Shown piece after piece: positions 25,042-33,417 of a stretch of DNA of 64,000 nt (position 1 is its first letter; each line of letters begins with the position of its first letter). This DNA comes from Syntrophorhabdaceae bacterium (lineage in GTDB: Bacteria > Desulfobacterota > Syntrophorhabdia > Syntrophorhabdales > Syntrophorhabdaceae), in contig JAOAGQ010000058.1 of the NCBI GenBank assembly GCA_026415675.1, positions 1 through 64,000 of the forward strand. The letters are read 5' to 3'. Made by a program: the position numbers and the translations under genes. Under the pieces are notes generated by a model. It saw only the letters and a list, made by a program, of their open reading frames with translations, was not told where the DNA came from and made no database searches.

Positions 25042-26064
25042 ATGAAAGGCACAGGATTGTCGACTGAGGAACGGATAATAGAAAATTTCAAGGATAAGAA
25101 GATCTGCGTGATCGGCGATATAATACTCGATATCTATATCCTCGGCAGACCCTACAGGCTATCAAGGGAGGCCCCTGTAGTTGTTATAAAGCACGAGGAG
25201 GAACGGGTGTACCCCGGCAGTGCCGGCAATACGATAAATAACCTCATTGCCCTTGGAGCCCAGGTCTTTCCCCTTGGTTTTATCGGGAGGGATGAGGCGG
25301 GAAACAGACTCATAGATTACTTTTCTTCCCATAAAAATGTTGATATTAAGGGCTTAATCAGATGTGACAACGAAACGGTGACAAAGACGAGGATACTGGC
25401 AGGGGATACCCACACCTCCAAACAGCAGGTGATAAGGATAGATAAGGACAGATGGAAACAGGTATCGGAAAAAGAGAGGGGGCTTTTTGAAAAAATTTTG
25501 AAGGAGTATATACCCCACATGGATGCCTTCATCGTTTCTGATTACGGTCACGGCACCGTGGATCAAAGGACCATAAAGTCCATGAGGGGGGTCGCAAAGG
25601 AAAAGATCGTTGTAGGCGATTCCCGTTACAACCTGAAGGCATTCAAAGGTTTTACCATCATCACCCCTAATGAATCAGAGGCATACCTTCTAAGTTCCAT
25701 GGAGGAAGGAAGGCCTGTGGAAGAGGTAGGGGAAAAGATCCTGGGATTCATGGACCTCACCGCCCTTTTAATCACAAGGGGTAATAAAGGTATGAGCCTT
25801 TTTACGGGAGATGGCAAAATCCATCATATACCGATATCGGGAACTGACGATGTGACGGATGTGACAGGGGCAGGGGATACCGTCTGTGCAGCCCTTGCCC
25901 TCTCCCTTGCCGCAGGGGCTGATTTTTTAACCGCCTCGAGGATCGCCAACTACGCCGCAGGGGTTGTAGTTATGAAGAGAGGAACCGCAACGGTAACCGT
26001 CGATGAATTGAGGGCGGCTATTACGAGTAATCATGGTGTAAAGAGAACAAAGAAACATGGGTAG
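25042..26064 (+). CDS. rfaE1: D-glycero-beta-D-manno-heptose-7-phosphate kinase
   Basis: PfkB-family kinase of 340 residues for the first phosphorylation at C1 in ADP-heptose synthesis. It shows VIGDIILDIYILG at the N-terminus, PGSAGNTINNL substrate loop, and the catalytic/ATP signature DVTGAGDTVCAALALS near residues 272-287. In enterobacteria this domain is fused to the adenylyltransferase (HldE); here the two are separate genes overlapping by eight bases. Confidence 0.93.
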   Translation: MKGTGLSTEERIIENFKDKKICVIGDIILDIYILGRPYRLSREAPVVVIKHEEERVYPGSAGNTINNLIALGAQVFPLGFIGRDEAGNRLIDYFSSHKNVDIKGLIRCDNETVTKTRILAGDTHTSKQQVIRIDKDRWKQVSEKERGLFEKILKEYIPHMDAFIVSDYGHGTVDQRTIKSMRGVAKEKIVVGDSRYNLKAFKGFTIITPNESEAYLLSSMEEGRPVEEVGEKILGFMDLTALLITRGNKGMSLFTGDGKIHHIPISGTDDVTDVTGAGDTVCAALALSLAAGADFLTASRIANYAAGVVVMKRGTATVTVDELRAAITSNHGVKRTKKHG

Positions 26065-26539
26065 GATTGTAGATAGTATAGATGAGCTTAAATCCATCGT
26101 GGATAATGAAAAAAACAGGGGGAAGACCATCGTCTTTGGAAACGGCTGCTTTGATATACTCCATGTGGGCCATATAAGGTATCTGAAGGGGGCAAAGGCC
26201 TTGGGCGATGTTCTTATTGTTGCCATAAACGATGACTCATCCCTTGTAGGTCTCGGAAAGAGAAAAGAGACGATCACCCCTGACAAAGAAAGGGCAGAGA
26301 TCGTAGCATCCCTTGAATGTGTCGATTATGTGATCCTGTTCGGTGAACCCGATGTAAGAAACATCCTCCTCGCTTTGAAACCCCATATCCATGCAAAGGG
26401 AACGGATTACACAGAAGAGACGGTGCCGGAGAGGGATGTGGTGTTATCGTTTGGGGGAAAGATCGCGATTGTCGGGGATCCTAAAAACCATTCGACGAGG
26501 GAGATCATCGCCTCTATCATGAGGAAAAAGGATGCTTAA
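26057..26539 (+). CDS. rfaE2: D-glycero-beta-D-manno-heptose 1-phosphate adenylyltransferase
   Basis: Nucleotidyltransferase of 160 residues that makes ADP-heptose. The cytidylyltransferase-type motif GNGCFDILHVGHIRYL includes the HxGH catalytic site near residues 38-41, and the ISSxxR-like end appears as HSTREIIASI. It is separate from, and overlaps, rfaE1 and overlaps the next gene by eight bases. Confidence 0.94.
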   Translation: MGRIVDSIDELKSIVDNEKNRGKTIVFGNGCFDILHVGHIRYLKGAKALGDVLIVAINDDSSLVGLGKRKETITPDKERAEIVASLECVDYVILFGEPDVRNILLALKPHIHAKGTDYTEETVPERDVVLSFGGKIAIVGDPKNHSTREIIASIMRKKDA

Positions 26540-27326
26540 GGCCATGGGGGAAAGGGTACCCATCTCCGTCTATATGATAACATTCAACAACGGAAAGACC
26601 ATAGAGAGGGCATTGAAGAGCGTCGTCGACTGGGCGGAAGAGGTGATTGTTGTAGATTCCCACAGCACGGACGGGACCACGGAGATTATAGAAAGATACA
26701 CAGGAAGGGTTTACCATCTCGATACGAAAAATCTGAAGGAGAAATACCAGTATGCCCAGGATCTATGCTCCCTCCCCTGGGTACTCTTCATCGATGCCGA
26801 TGAATGGTTAACAGATGATATTAAAGAAGAGATAAAAGAGGTGATCACCTCCGATACACCCTATGATGGCTTCGATGTGAAGAGGAGGAATGTATATCTC
26901 GGCAGGGAGATAAGATACGGGGGCTGGTATCCTGACCATGAGATAAGGCTTTATAAAAAGGATAAGGGGCGATGGGAAGGGGGGATCCACGCAAAGGTTT
27001 ATGTGGATGGAAAAATAGGGAAACTGAAAAACCATTACCTCCATACCCCTTACCTTGATACAGGTCATCAGATCAGGACGATAGACCGTTACTCCGGGGC
27101 GTATGCGGAGGATCTTTTAAAATCCGGGGAGAGATTCAGTCTCTTCCGTCTCCTCGGCCGTCCTCTTTTCAGGTTTTTCAGGGACTATATATTGAAAATT
27201 GGTTTTCTCGATGGCATACCAGGCCTCATTATAGCCGTATCCACCGTATACTACGTGTTTATGAAACAGGCAAGGCTCTGGGAACTCGAGAGGCTGGATA
27301 GAGAAAAAGTTATAAAAGATAAATGA
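26532..27326 (+). CDS. family 2 glycosyltransferase, WaaE/KdtX-like
   Basis: A 264-residue GT2 enzyme. N-terminal ISVYMITFNNGKTIERALKSV, followed by VIVVDSHSTDGT and the DxD-type motif in FIDADEWL near residue 92, match the GT-A fold. The sequence recalls WaaE, which adds glucose to core heptose I. A C-terminal amphipathic or hydrophobic segment (FLDGIPGLIIAVSTVYYVFM) suggests membrane attachment. The start at 26532 has GAGGAAAAAGG upstream; a second ATG at 26544 is possible. Overlaps rfaE2. Confidence 0.87.
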   Translation: MLKAMGERVPISVYMITFNNGKTIERALKSVVDWAEEVIVVDSHSTDGTTEIIERYTGRVYHLDTKNLKEKYQYAQDLCSLPWVLFIDADEWLTDDIKEEIKEVITSDTPYDGFDVKRRNVYLGREIRYGGWYPDHEIRLYKKDKGRWEGGIHAKVYVDGKIGKLKNHYLHTPYLDTGHQIRTIDRYSGAYAEDLLKSGERFSLFRLLGRPLFRFFRDYILKIGFLDGIPGLIIAVSTVYYVFMKQARLWELERLDREKVIKDK

Positions 27327-27342
27327 TGGAGAGGGAGATGGT

Positions 27343-28326
27343 ATGGGAGGACTGAAGGGAAAAGAGGTGCTTGTGACAGGGGGGCTGGGATTTATAGGGA
27401 GTAACCTTTCTATCGAGCTCGTCAAGGCAGGGGCAAAGGTTACCATTGTTGATAATATGCTTCCGAGACAGGGAGGGAATCTCTTCAACATCAAAGACAT
27501 AGAGGATCAGGTAAAGGTAAACTTCTCCGATGTGAGAAACCAGTTATCCATGAACCATCTTGTAAAGGGCAAAGACTTCATCTTCCACCTTGCCGGTCAG
27601 GTAAACCACGTGGATAGCATGAGAAATCCTATACAGGACCTCGATATAAACTGTAGAGGCACCCTTGTGCTCCTCGAGGCCCTAAGACAGTATAACAGAT
27701 CTGCAAAGGTGATCTTCGCCGGTACCAGAGGGGAGTACGGCGCCACCGTGAAACTTCCTGTGGACGAAGACCATCCGACAAACCCGAAAGGTATATATGC
27801 GGTGACAAACCTCACCGCGGAGAAGATGGTCCTCGTATATGACGACATTTACGGAATAAAAGGGGCATGCCTCAGGATAACAAACACTTACGGCCCGAGA
27901 CATCAGATGGCCCATGATGAATACGGGGTCTTCAACTGGTTTATAAGAAAGGCGATCGATGACGATGTGATCCCCGTCTTCGGCGATGGGAGGATTTTGA
28001 GGGATTTCCTGTACGTAGATGACCTCGTGGAATGTATGCTCATGATGACGGAGAACGAGGATGTGTACGGGAAGGTATTTAACGTGGGAACGGGAAGACC
28101 TGTGAGCTTTATAGAAATTGCGAGAAAGATAGTGGAGATCGCAGGGACAGGGAGGGTGGAGTTCACAGAGTTTACCCGAGAGAGGAAAGAGGTTGAACCG
28201 GGGGACTATTATGCGGATATAACCCGGATAAGGAACACCCTCGGATGGGAGCCAAAGACATCCCTTGAGGAGGGTATAAGAAAGACTGTGGATTACTACA
28301 GACGATACAAGAAGGAATACTGGTAG
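27343..28326 (+). CDS. NAD-dependent nucleotide-sugar epimerase/dehydratase with altered YxxxK motif
   Basis: Extended short-chain dehydrogenase of 327 residues. The NAD-binding TGGLGFIG lies at residues 12-19 and the C-terminal substrate domain has DFLYVDDLVECM and VGTGRPVSF. The usual catalytic pair YxxxK reads YAVTN (Y152, N156), so the lysine is replaced by asparagine, and the usual SS..VYG is GTRGEYG. This points to a subfamily with different chemistry or reduced activity. By neighbourhood it prepares a sugar for the LPS or O-glycan; it is followed by a sugar aminotransferase. Confidence 0.85.
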   Translation: MGGLKGKEVLVTGGLGFIGSNLSIELVKAGAKVTIVDNMLPRQGGNLFNIKDIEDQVKVNFSDVRNQLSMNHLVKGKDFIFHLAGQVNHVDSMRNPIQDLDINCRGTLVLLEALRQYNRSAKVIFAGTRGEYGATVKLPVDEDHPTNPKGIYAVTNLTAEKMVLVYDDIYGIKGACLRITNTYGPRHQMAHDEYGVFNWFIRKAIDDDVIPVFGDGRILRDFLYVDDLVECMLMMTENEDVYGKVFNVGTGRPVSFIEIARKIVEIAGTGRVEFTEFTRERKEVEPGDYYADITRIRNTLGWEPKTSLEEGIRKTVDYYRRYKKEYW

Positions 28327-28355
28327 GACTAAAATTAAGAAAACGGAGCAAGACT

Positions 28356-29465
28356 ATGAATGTAAAGATCTTTGACCTCGAAAGAGACCACGGGGAGATA
28401 AAGGAACAACTTGTCGAGACCTTTAAGGATCTGATATCCGCAGGGGAGTATGTACTGGGCAGTAAAACCGAAGCGTTTGAAAGGGACTTTGCCTCATATT
28501 TAGGGGTTAAATACGCCATAGGGGTCAACAGTGGAACGGATGCATTGAAGATAGCAGGTCTTTCCCTGGGGTTAAAACCGGGGGATAAAATAATCACCAC
28601 CCCCAATACGTACATCTCCACCGTTATGAGTCTCTCCGTCCACGGTATCAAACCGGTTTTTACAGATATCGAACTCGACACATACAACATGGATCCTGCA
28701 AAACTTGAAGAGACCCTTTCCGTTGAGCAGGGGGTAAAGCTCTGCATCCCGGTCCATCTATACGGCCATCCCTGCCCCATGGATGAGATTATCGGTATAT
28801 GCAGGAGATTCGGGGTAAAGATCATGGAGGATGCATGTCAGGCCCATGGGGCCATGTATAAAGATAGAAAGGTGGGGACCTTCGGGGATGCCTCTGCCTT
28901 TAGCTTTTATCCCACAAAAAATCTCGGATGCTATGGCGACGGAGGTATGGTCGTAACCGATTCTTCGGAGGTGGCAGAACATGCCCGTATGCTCAGGATA
29001 TACGGCCAGGAAGGAAAGCATATCCATGTCATCGAAGGGTTCAATTCGAGACTCGATGAAATGCAGGCAGCCCTTCTAAAAGTTAAGCTTCCCTTTCTCG
29101 ACAGGTGGAATAAGAAGAGAAGGCATATAGCGTGGCTTTACACAAGGGAGTTAATCGATACCCCCGTCGTCCTGCCGCAGGAGGAATCGTGGGCATACCA
29201 TGTGTACCACCTGTATGTTATAAGGACAGAAAAGAGGGATGGGCTTATGGAATTCTTACGCAAAAGAGGGGTCACAACCCTGATCCACTATCCCACCCCT
29301 ATACACCTCCAGAGGGTCTATGACCATTTAGGGTATAAGAGGGGCGCCTTCCCGAATGCAGAAAAGGCGGCAGAGGAGATCCTGTCTTTACCTATGTATC
29401 CATCCCTTACGGAAGATGAGGTGATGTATGTGGCCTCTTCCATAAGGGAGTTCTATGGGTTATAG
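28356..29465 (+). CDS. DegT/DnrJ/EryC1/StrS-family sugar aminotransferase
   Basis: PLP-dependent enzyme of 369 residues that aminates a nucleotide-linked keto-sugar. The PLP lysine is K188 in FYPTKNLGCYGDGG; other signatures are VNSGTDALKIAGLSLGLKPGDKI and MEDACQAHGA. It follows the epimerase by 29 bases, which suggests that the epimerase/dehydratase yields the keto-sugar used here. The 8-base gap to the next glycosyltransferase supports a common pathway. Confidence 0.93.
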   Translation: MNVKIFDLERDHGEIKEQLVETFKDLISAGEYVLGSKTEAFERDFASYLGVKYAIGVNSGTDALKIAGLSLGLKPGDKIITTPNTYISTVMSLSVHGIKPVFTDIELDTYNMDPAKLEETLSVEQGVKLCIPVHLYGHPCPMDEIIGICRRFGVKIMEDACQAHGAMYKDRKVGTFGDASAFSFYPTKNLGCYGDGGMVVTDSSEVAEHARMLRIYGQEGKHIHVIEGFNSRLDEMQAALLKVKLPFLDRWNKKRRHIAWLYTRELIDTPVVLPQEESWAYHVYHLYVIRTEKRDGLMEFLRKRGVTTLIHYPTPIHLQRVYDHLGYKRGAFPNAEKAAEEILSLPMYPSLTEDEVMYVASSIREFYGL

Positions 29466-29473
29466 GTCCTTCC

Positions 29474-30601
29474 GTGAAGGTATTGCAGCTTTTCAGTGAC
29501 TGGAAATGGACTGGCCCCGCTGAGCCTGTCGTATCCTTATGCGAACACCTCCTCATCGAAGGGGTCGATGTGGAACTCGCCATGAGGAGGGCCCCTCAAG
29601 ACTTCCCCGAGAGGACCGTGGAAAAGGAGGCAAAAAAAAGGGGAATAACACTCACATATAGGTTCAGGATGAATCGGTATTTCTCCCTCAGGGACTGGCT
29701 ATACGATCTCAGGGCGATAAGAAGGTACGTAGATGAGAAAAACATTGACATCATCCACACAAATCTGTCCCATGACCACTTTTTGGCCTTATTCTCCCTT
29801 TCTTTTTCAAAAAAAAGACCTCTCATTATAAGGACAGACCACAAAAGGGATGGGATGCCCATAAATACCTCTATGGCGTGGGCGATGAGAAGAACAGACG
29901 GTCTTGTCACCTATAGTACGGGTATCATGGAGCAGGACATAAAGGGGTTTTCTTTTCCTCGGGAGAGGACGTGCGTTATCTCCCCAGGGGTTAAGCCTTA
30001 TACAGGGGAGATAAAGGATATAAGACCTTCCCTGGGTATAAAAAGAGAAGATAAGGTGGTAGGGGTAATAGGAAGATTAAAGCCCGACAGGGGTTACGAC
30101 ACGATTTTAAAGGCCTTCAAGATACTCTCGGGGAGGGTGCAAGGGGTAAAGCTCCTCATCATGGGCAGGAGCTCCCAGATAGAGAAGAGCATATTAAAAC
30201 CTCTGGTTGAACTGGGTATTGAAGAGGATGTTATACTCGCAGGATACAGGATAGAAGACTATTTCTCCGTTATAGCTACCTTTGACATATATGTCATGAT
30301 GAGGGCAGGGAGTGATGGTACCGCAAGGGCATTAAGAGAGGTGATGGCTATGGGAAAACCTGCAATCGTCTCAAGGACTGGGATGCTCCCGGAACTCGTC
30401 CAGGATGGCATAACGGGCTATGTGGTAAACCAGGATGAGTCCTCCCTTGCATCGAAGATGGAGGAACTCTTAACGGATAATGAAAAGAGGGCCCTCTTCG
30501 GGGAGAGGGCAAGGATTTACGCAAAAGAGAGATGGAGTTACATCAGTCAGGCCAAAGAGATAAAGGCCTTTTATGAAAGGCTACTTTCAAGAAGAGGATA
30601 A
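29474..30601 (+). CDS. family 4 (GT-B) glycosyltransferase
   Basis: Glycosyltransferase of 375 residues with a GT-B fold. The N-domain begins LQLFSDWKWTGPAEPVVSL and the C-domain has VVGVIGRLKPDRGYDTILKAF and the sugar-nucleotide signature AREVMAMGKPAIVSRTGMLPELV-like segment around residues 275-300 (ALREVMAMGKP). The start is GTG at 29474. It is the last gene before the bidirectional terminator at 30601-30630. Donor and acceptor are unknown. Confidence 0.9.
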   Translation: MKVLQLFSDWKWTGPAEPVVSLCEHLLIEGVDVELAMRRAPQDFPERTVEKEAKKRGITLTYRFRMNRYFSLRDWLYDLRAIRRYVDEKNIDIIHTNLSHDHFLALFSLSFSKKRPLIIRTDHKRDGMPINTSMAWAMRRTDGLVTYSTGIMEQDIKGFSFPRERTCVISPGVKPYTGEIKDIRPSLGIKREDKVVGVIGRLKPDRGYDTILKAFKILSGRVQGVKLLIMGRSSQIEKSILKPLVELGIEEDVILAGYRIEDYFSVIATFDIYVMMRAGSDGTARALREVMAMGKPAIVSRTGMLPELVQDGITGYVVNQDESSLASKMEELLTDNEKRALFGERARIYAKERWSYISQAKEIKAFYERLLSRRG

Positions 30602-30630
30602 AAAAAGGCGAGGTCTCCCTCGCCTTTTTT
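30601..30630. terminator. bidirectional intrinsic terminator
   Basis: A perfect 13-base inverted repeat: six A plus GGCGAGG (30601-30613), loop TCTC, then CCTCGCC plus six T (30618-30630). The A-run and T-run make it work on both strands. It separates the convergent glycosyltransferase (ending 30601) and OB-fold gene (ending 30645). Confidence 0.92.
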
Positions 30631-30644
30631 AATAGAAAATCTTC

Positions 30645-31142
30645 TTACTTGTCGACAGGCTCAAAGGCAAAGAAGACCCTGTCACACATCACGGTTCCTG
30701 CCTTACCCTTTTCAATGGGCATAGGGGGGACTTCAAAGACAACGAGCTGAACCTCATCACCCCTCTTTAATTTTCCCGCAGGGCAGTTTATGATCCTGCT
30801 TATCATCCTCCTGAAGCCGTCTACACCTAAATCTATCACGGCGTGGATAAGGGGCGATTCGTATCCCAAGGGGACACCCTTTACCTCTTCTGAAAATACG
30901 ATGACCTTTCCCTTTTTCGGGAGGTCTATATATTCGAGGTTCTCGGAGTAACAGACAGGGCATATGACCCTGGGGGGGTATGCCACATGACCGCAATCCT
31001 TGCACTTCGTGGTGGTGAATCTGCCCTGTTTTAAGTTTTCATAGAAGGGCCAGACCCTGTTAAACTCTTTGGCCTCAACAGGCCAAAGGTCCATTGTCAC
31101 AGGATACAGGTTATCGAGTATTGGTATTCCTAATACAGACAT
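30645..31142 (-). CDS. Zn-ribbon/OB-fold (DUF35) partner of the thiolase
   Basis: A 165-residue acyl-CoA-associated protein with a rubredoxin-like zinc ribbon (CKDCGHVAYPPRVICPVC, near residues 47-64) followed by an OB-fold. Such proteins associate with SCP2-type thiolases and HMG-CoA synthases and are thought to position the acyl-CoA substrates. AGGAGG upstream supports the ATG at 31142. It lies 10 bases after the thiolase gene in the same direction. Confidence 0.92.
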   Translation of the reverse strand: MSVLGIPILDNLYPVTMDLWPVEAKEFNRVWPFYENLKQGRFTTTKCKDCGHVAYPPRVICPVCYSENLEYIDLPKKGKVIVFSEEVKGVPLGYESPLIHAVIDLGVDGFRRMISRIINCPAGKLKRGDEVQLVVFEVPPMPIEKGKAGTVMCDRVFFAFEPVDK

Positions 31143-31152
31143 ATTGACCTCC

Positions 31153-32337
31153 TTATTTTACTGGTTCTCTACCATAGATGACGATGGTATGCTCTGCATT
31201 TGCACCGCTTAGGTTGTGGGTGAGACCTATATCGGCATCCTTTACCTGATGGCGTGCCCTACCCTGGAGCTGCTTCATGATCTCGATGCCCTGTCTTATA
31301 CCGGTTGCTCCAAAGGGATGTCCCACTGCAAGAAGGCCACCGTCTGTGTTTACAGGCACCTTGCCCCCTATCAGGATCTGTCCTGAGCTGCAGAATGCAC
31401 CGCCTTCCCCTTTTTTACAGAAACCGAGTTCTTCCACCTCTATCACCTCTGAGATGGAGAAACAATCGTGGGTCTGGGCTACCTTAATATCGCTTGGAGA
31501 AACCTTTGCCCTCTTATAAGCCTTCTCCGCGGCAACCCTTGTGTGTTTCCAGTCCGCGAGGTGTTCACCACAGAAGTTGGAGGAGAGGCTCTGTAAGGAC
31601 ACCTGGGCGCATCCCCTCAAATAAACAAGGGGCCTGTCGGTGTATCTCTTTGCAATCTCGTCCGTTGTAATGATACATGCTGCGGCACCGTCTGTTATGG
31701 GGCAGCAGTCATAAAGTGTCAGAGGCGGAACAACAGGAGGGGCACTCATCGCCTCTTCAAGGGTAAGTCTTTTCTGCATCTGGGCATTGGGGTTGTCCGC
31801 AGCATAATTATAATTTGCCACGGAGACCGCCGCAAGGTCTTCTTTCTTTGTGCCGTAATGCATCATGTGTTCCTGGGCTGTTAGTGAAAAGAATGGCGGT
31901 GGTAATCCCATACCGTGGGTTGCCTCCCAGTCATGGTCAACGGAAGCGAGTTCGCTGTAAAAAACCTCCCATTTCTGGGGGGTGAATAGCTTCTCCCCTC
32001 CTGCCACCATCACGATGTCCGCATTTCCTGATTCCACAAGCCCTTTTGCAAGGATAATACCTGTACTACCTCCGGCACAGAGCACATCGACCCTTGTGCA
32101 GATGGATGTGGGTTTAAGACCCAACCTCTCCGCAACTACCGGGGCGGTGTTTACCTGAAAAGAACATCTGCCGGAGTAAGAGGTCGCCACGATGAGCCCA
32201 TCGATATCCAGGGGCTTGAGTCCCGGGATGTCATCGAGGCAGGCCTTACCTGCTTCCTGGAATAGATCCATGAGGTGGGCTTCTCTTACACCCCATTTGC
32301 ACTGGCCTCCTCCTAAAATCACTGCATGTCTTGCCAT
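31153..32337 (-). CDS. SCP2-type thiolase family protein
   Basis: Acyl-CoA C-acyltransferase-like enzyme of 394 residues. The nucleophilic cysteine is probably C87 in VLCAGGSTG, and the catalytic histidine lies in VGHPFGATG near residue 340. The second catalytic cysteine (CxGxG) of classical thiolases is absent; the C-terminal loop is NLSGANAEHT, as in the SCP2-type group that works with DUF35 proteins. Encoded with the OB-fold protein and enoyl-CoA hydratase, it probably completes a beta-oxidation-like route. Confidence 0.9.
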   Translation of the reverse strand: MARHAVILGGGQCKWGVREAHLMDLFQEAGKACLDDIPGLKPLDIDGLIVATSYSGRCSFQVNTAPVVAERLGLKPTSICTRVDVLCAGGSTGIILAKGLVESGNADIVMVAGGEKLFTPQKWEVFYSELASVDHDWEATHGMGLPPPFFSLTAQEHMMHYGTKKEDLAAVSVANYNYAADNPNAQMQKRLTLEEAMSAPPVVPPLTLYDCCPITDGAAACIITTDEIAKRYTDRPLVYLRGCAQVSLQSLSSNFCGEHLADWKHTRVAAEKAYKRAKVSPSDIKVAQTHDCFSISEVIEVEELGFCKKGEGGAFCSSGQILIGGKVPVNTDGGLLAVGHPFGATGIRQGIEIMKQLQGRARHQVKDADIGLTHNLSGANAEHTIVIYGREPVK

Positions 32338-32361
32338 ACAAACCTCCTTAAATATACGTTT

Positions 32362-33141
32362 TCATCTTCCCTTAAAGCTCGGTTTTCTTTTTTCTGCGAA
32401 GGCCTGAAAGCCTTCCCTGCCATCCTCTGAAAGGTACGTTACGACAAAACAGTTCCTTTCAAAGGAGATCGCTGTGGCGAGGTCTATGTTCATACCATTA
32501 TCCACCGCATTCTTAAGAAGGGATAAAGCAACCTTAGGCTTTGATGCGAGTTTCCTTGCCCATACCTTCGCCTCTTCTATCACCTCATCCTTTGCTACAA
32601 CTTTGTTTACAAGACCTATACGGTATGCCTCCTCTCCGTTTACCGTATCCCCCATGAAGAGGAGTTCTTTTGCCTTCGCAACACCCACGATCCTCGGGAG
32701 TCTCTGGGTGGCCCCTGCCCCGGGGATGATACCGAGATTAATCTCGGGGCATCCGATCGTCGCATCGGTAGCGGCAATCCTTAAGTCACAGGCAAGGGCG
32801 AGTTCGCAACCTCCCCCCAGGGCAAAACCGAAGACCGCGGCTATCGTGGGCTTCTGGATATTGGAAACCCTGTCCATCGCCATCCTTGCCGTCCTCATGA
32901 AGGCATAGCAATCAGGAATATTCTTCCCCGCCACATCCTTCACGTCGAGGCCTGCGGCAAAGGCCTTATCCCCTGCCCCTGTGAGTACTATTGCGCTGAC
33001 GTTTTCATCGTTTTCGAGTTCACCAAAGGCATCGTACAGATCCTTGTACACCTGCACGCTCAAGGAGTTTACCGGTGGTCTATTCAATTTTACTACGGCA
33101 AAGTTCTCTTCCTTCTCAATTATCAAAGTCTGGTATGACAT
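32362..33141 (-). CDS. enoyl-CoA hydratase/isomerase
   Basis: Crotonase-fold enzyme of 259 residues. Both catalytic glutamates are in place: E113 in GGGCELALACD and E133 in CPEINLGIIPGAG, with the oxyanion-hole GFALGGG. It probably hydrates an enoyl-CoA. An upstream in-frame ATG at 33156 overlaps the ribosome-binding site (GAAGGGGG), so 33141 is taken as start. First gene of the three-gene acyl-CoA operon, 24 bases before the thiolase. Confidence 0.93.
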   Translation of the reverse strand: MSYQTLIIEKEENFAVVKLNRPPVNSLSVQVYKDLYDAFGELENDENVSAIVLTGAGDKAFAAGLDVKDVAGKNIPDCYAFMRTARMAMDRVSNIQKPTIAAVFGFALGGGCELALACDLRIAATDATIGCPEINLGIIPGAGATQRLPRIVGVAKAKELLFMGDTVNGEEAYRIGLVNKVVAKDEVIEEAKVWARKLASKPKVALSLLKNAVDNGMNIDLATAISFERNCFVVTYLSEDGREGFQAFAEKRKPSFKGR

Positions 33142-33146
33142 ATATA

Positions 33147-33154
33147 CCCCCTTC
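33147..33154 (-). promoter_or_regulatory. ribosome-binding site fixing the enoyl-CoA hydratase start
   Basis: GAAGGGGG on the minus strand, five bases before the ATG at 33141, lies within the coding sequence of the alternative longer start. Confidence 0.7.
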
Positions 33155-33346
33155 AAATGTTAAATTAATTAATCTGCCTTCCCAAAGAACCCTTTAATCT
33201 CAAAAGGTTTAAGTATCGTTTAAGATACCATGAAGGCAATTGTGTATAATAAAAAAATTCACATGCAAAACAGTAAATATCATTTTTTTACCATTAGTTC
33301 AACAAAAAAGAATAGACAATAAAATTTACATTTGACGATAAATCAT

Positions 33347-33358
33347 GTAATGTATTAC
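33347..33358. repeat. 12-bp palindrome upstream of the efflux operon
   Basis: GTAAT-GT-ATTAC is a perfect 5+5 inverted repeat about 60 bases before the TolC-like start. A TTGACG box (33332-33337) precedes it. It could be a TetR/MarR-type operator, but it is short and no regulator gene is adjacent. Confidence 0.25.
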
Positions 33359-33417
33359 GGAAAAAATCTACAATTTAGGATTAAAATAAGGGTGAAGTCC
33401 TTAATCCATATAATAAT

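Noticed and set aside
33240-33255. TATAAT at 33245-33250 as promoter of the efflux operon
   Set aside because: No reasonable -35 at 16-19 bases and 170 bases from the start codon; left unassigned.
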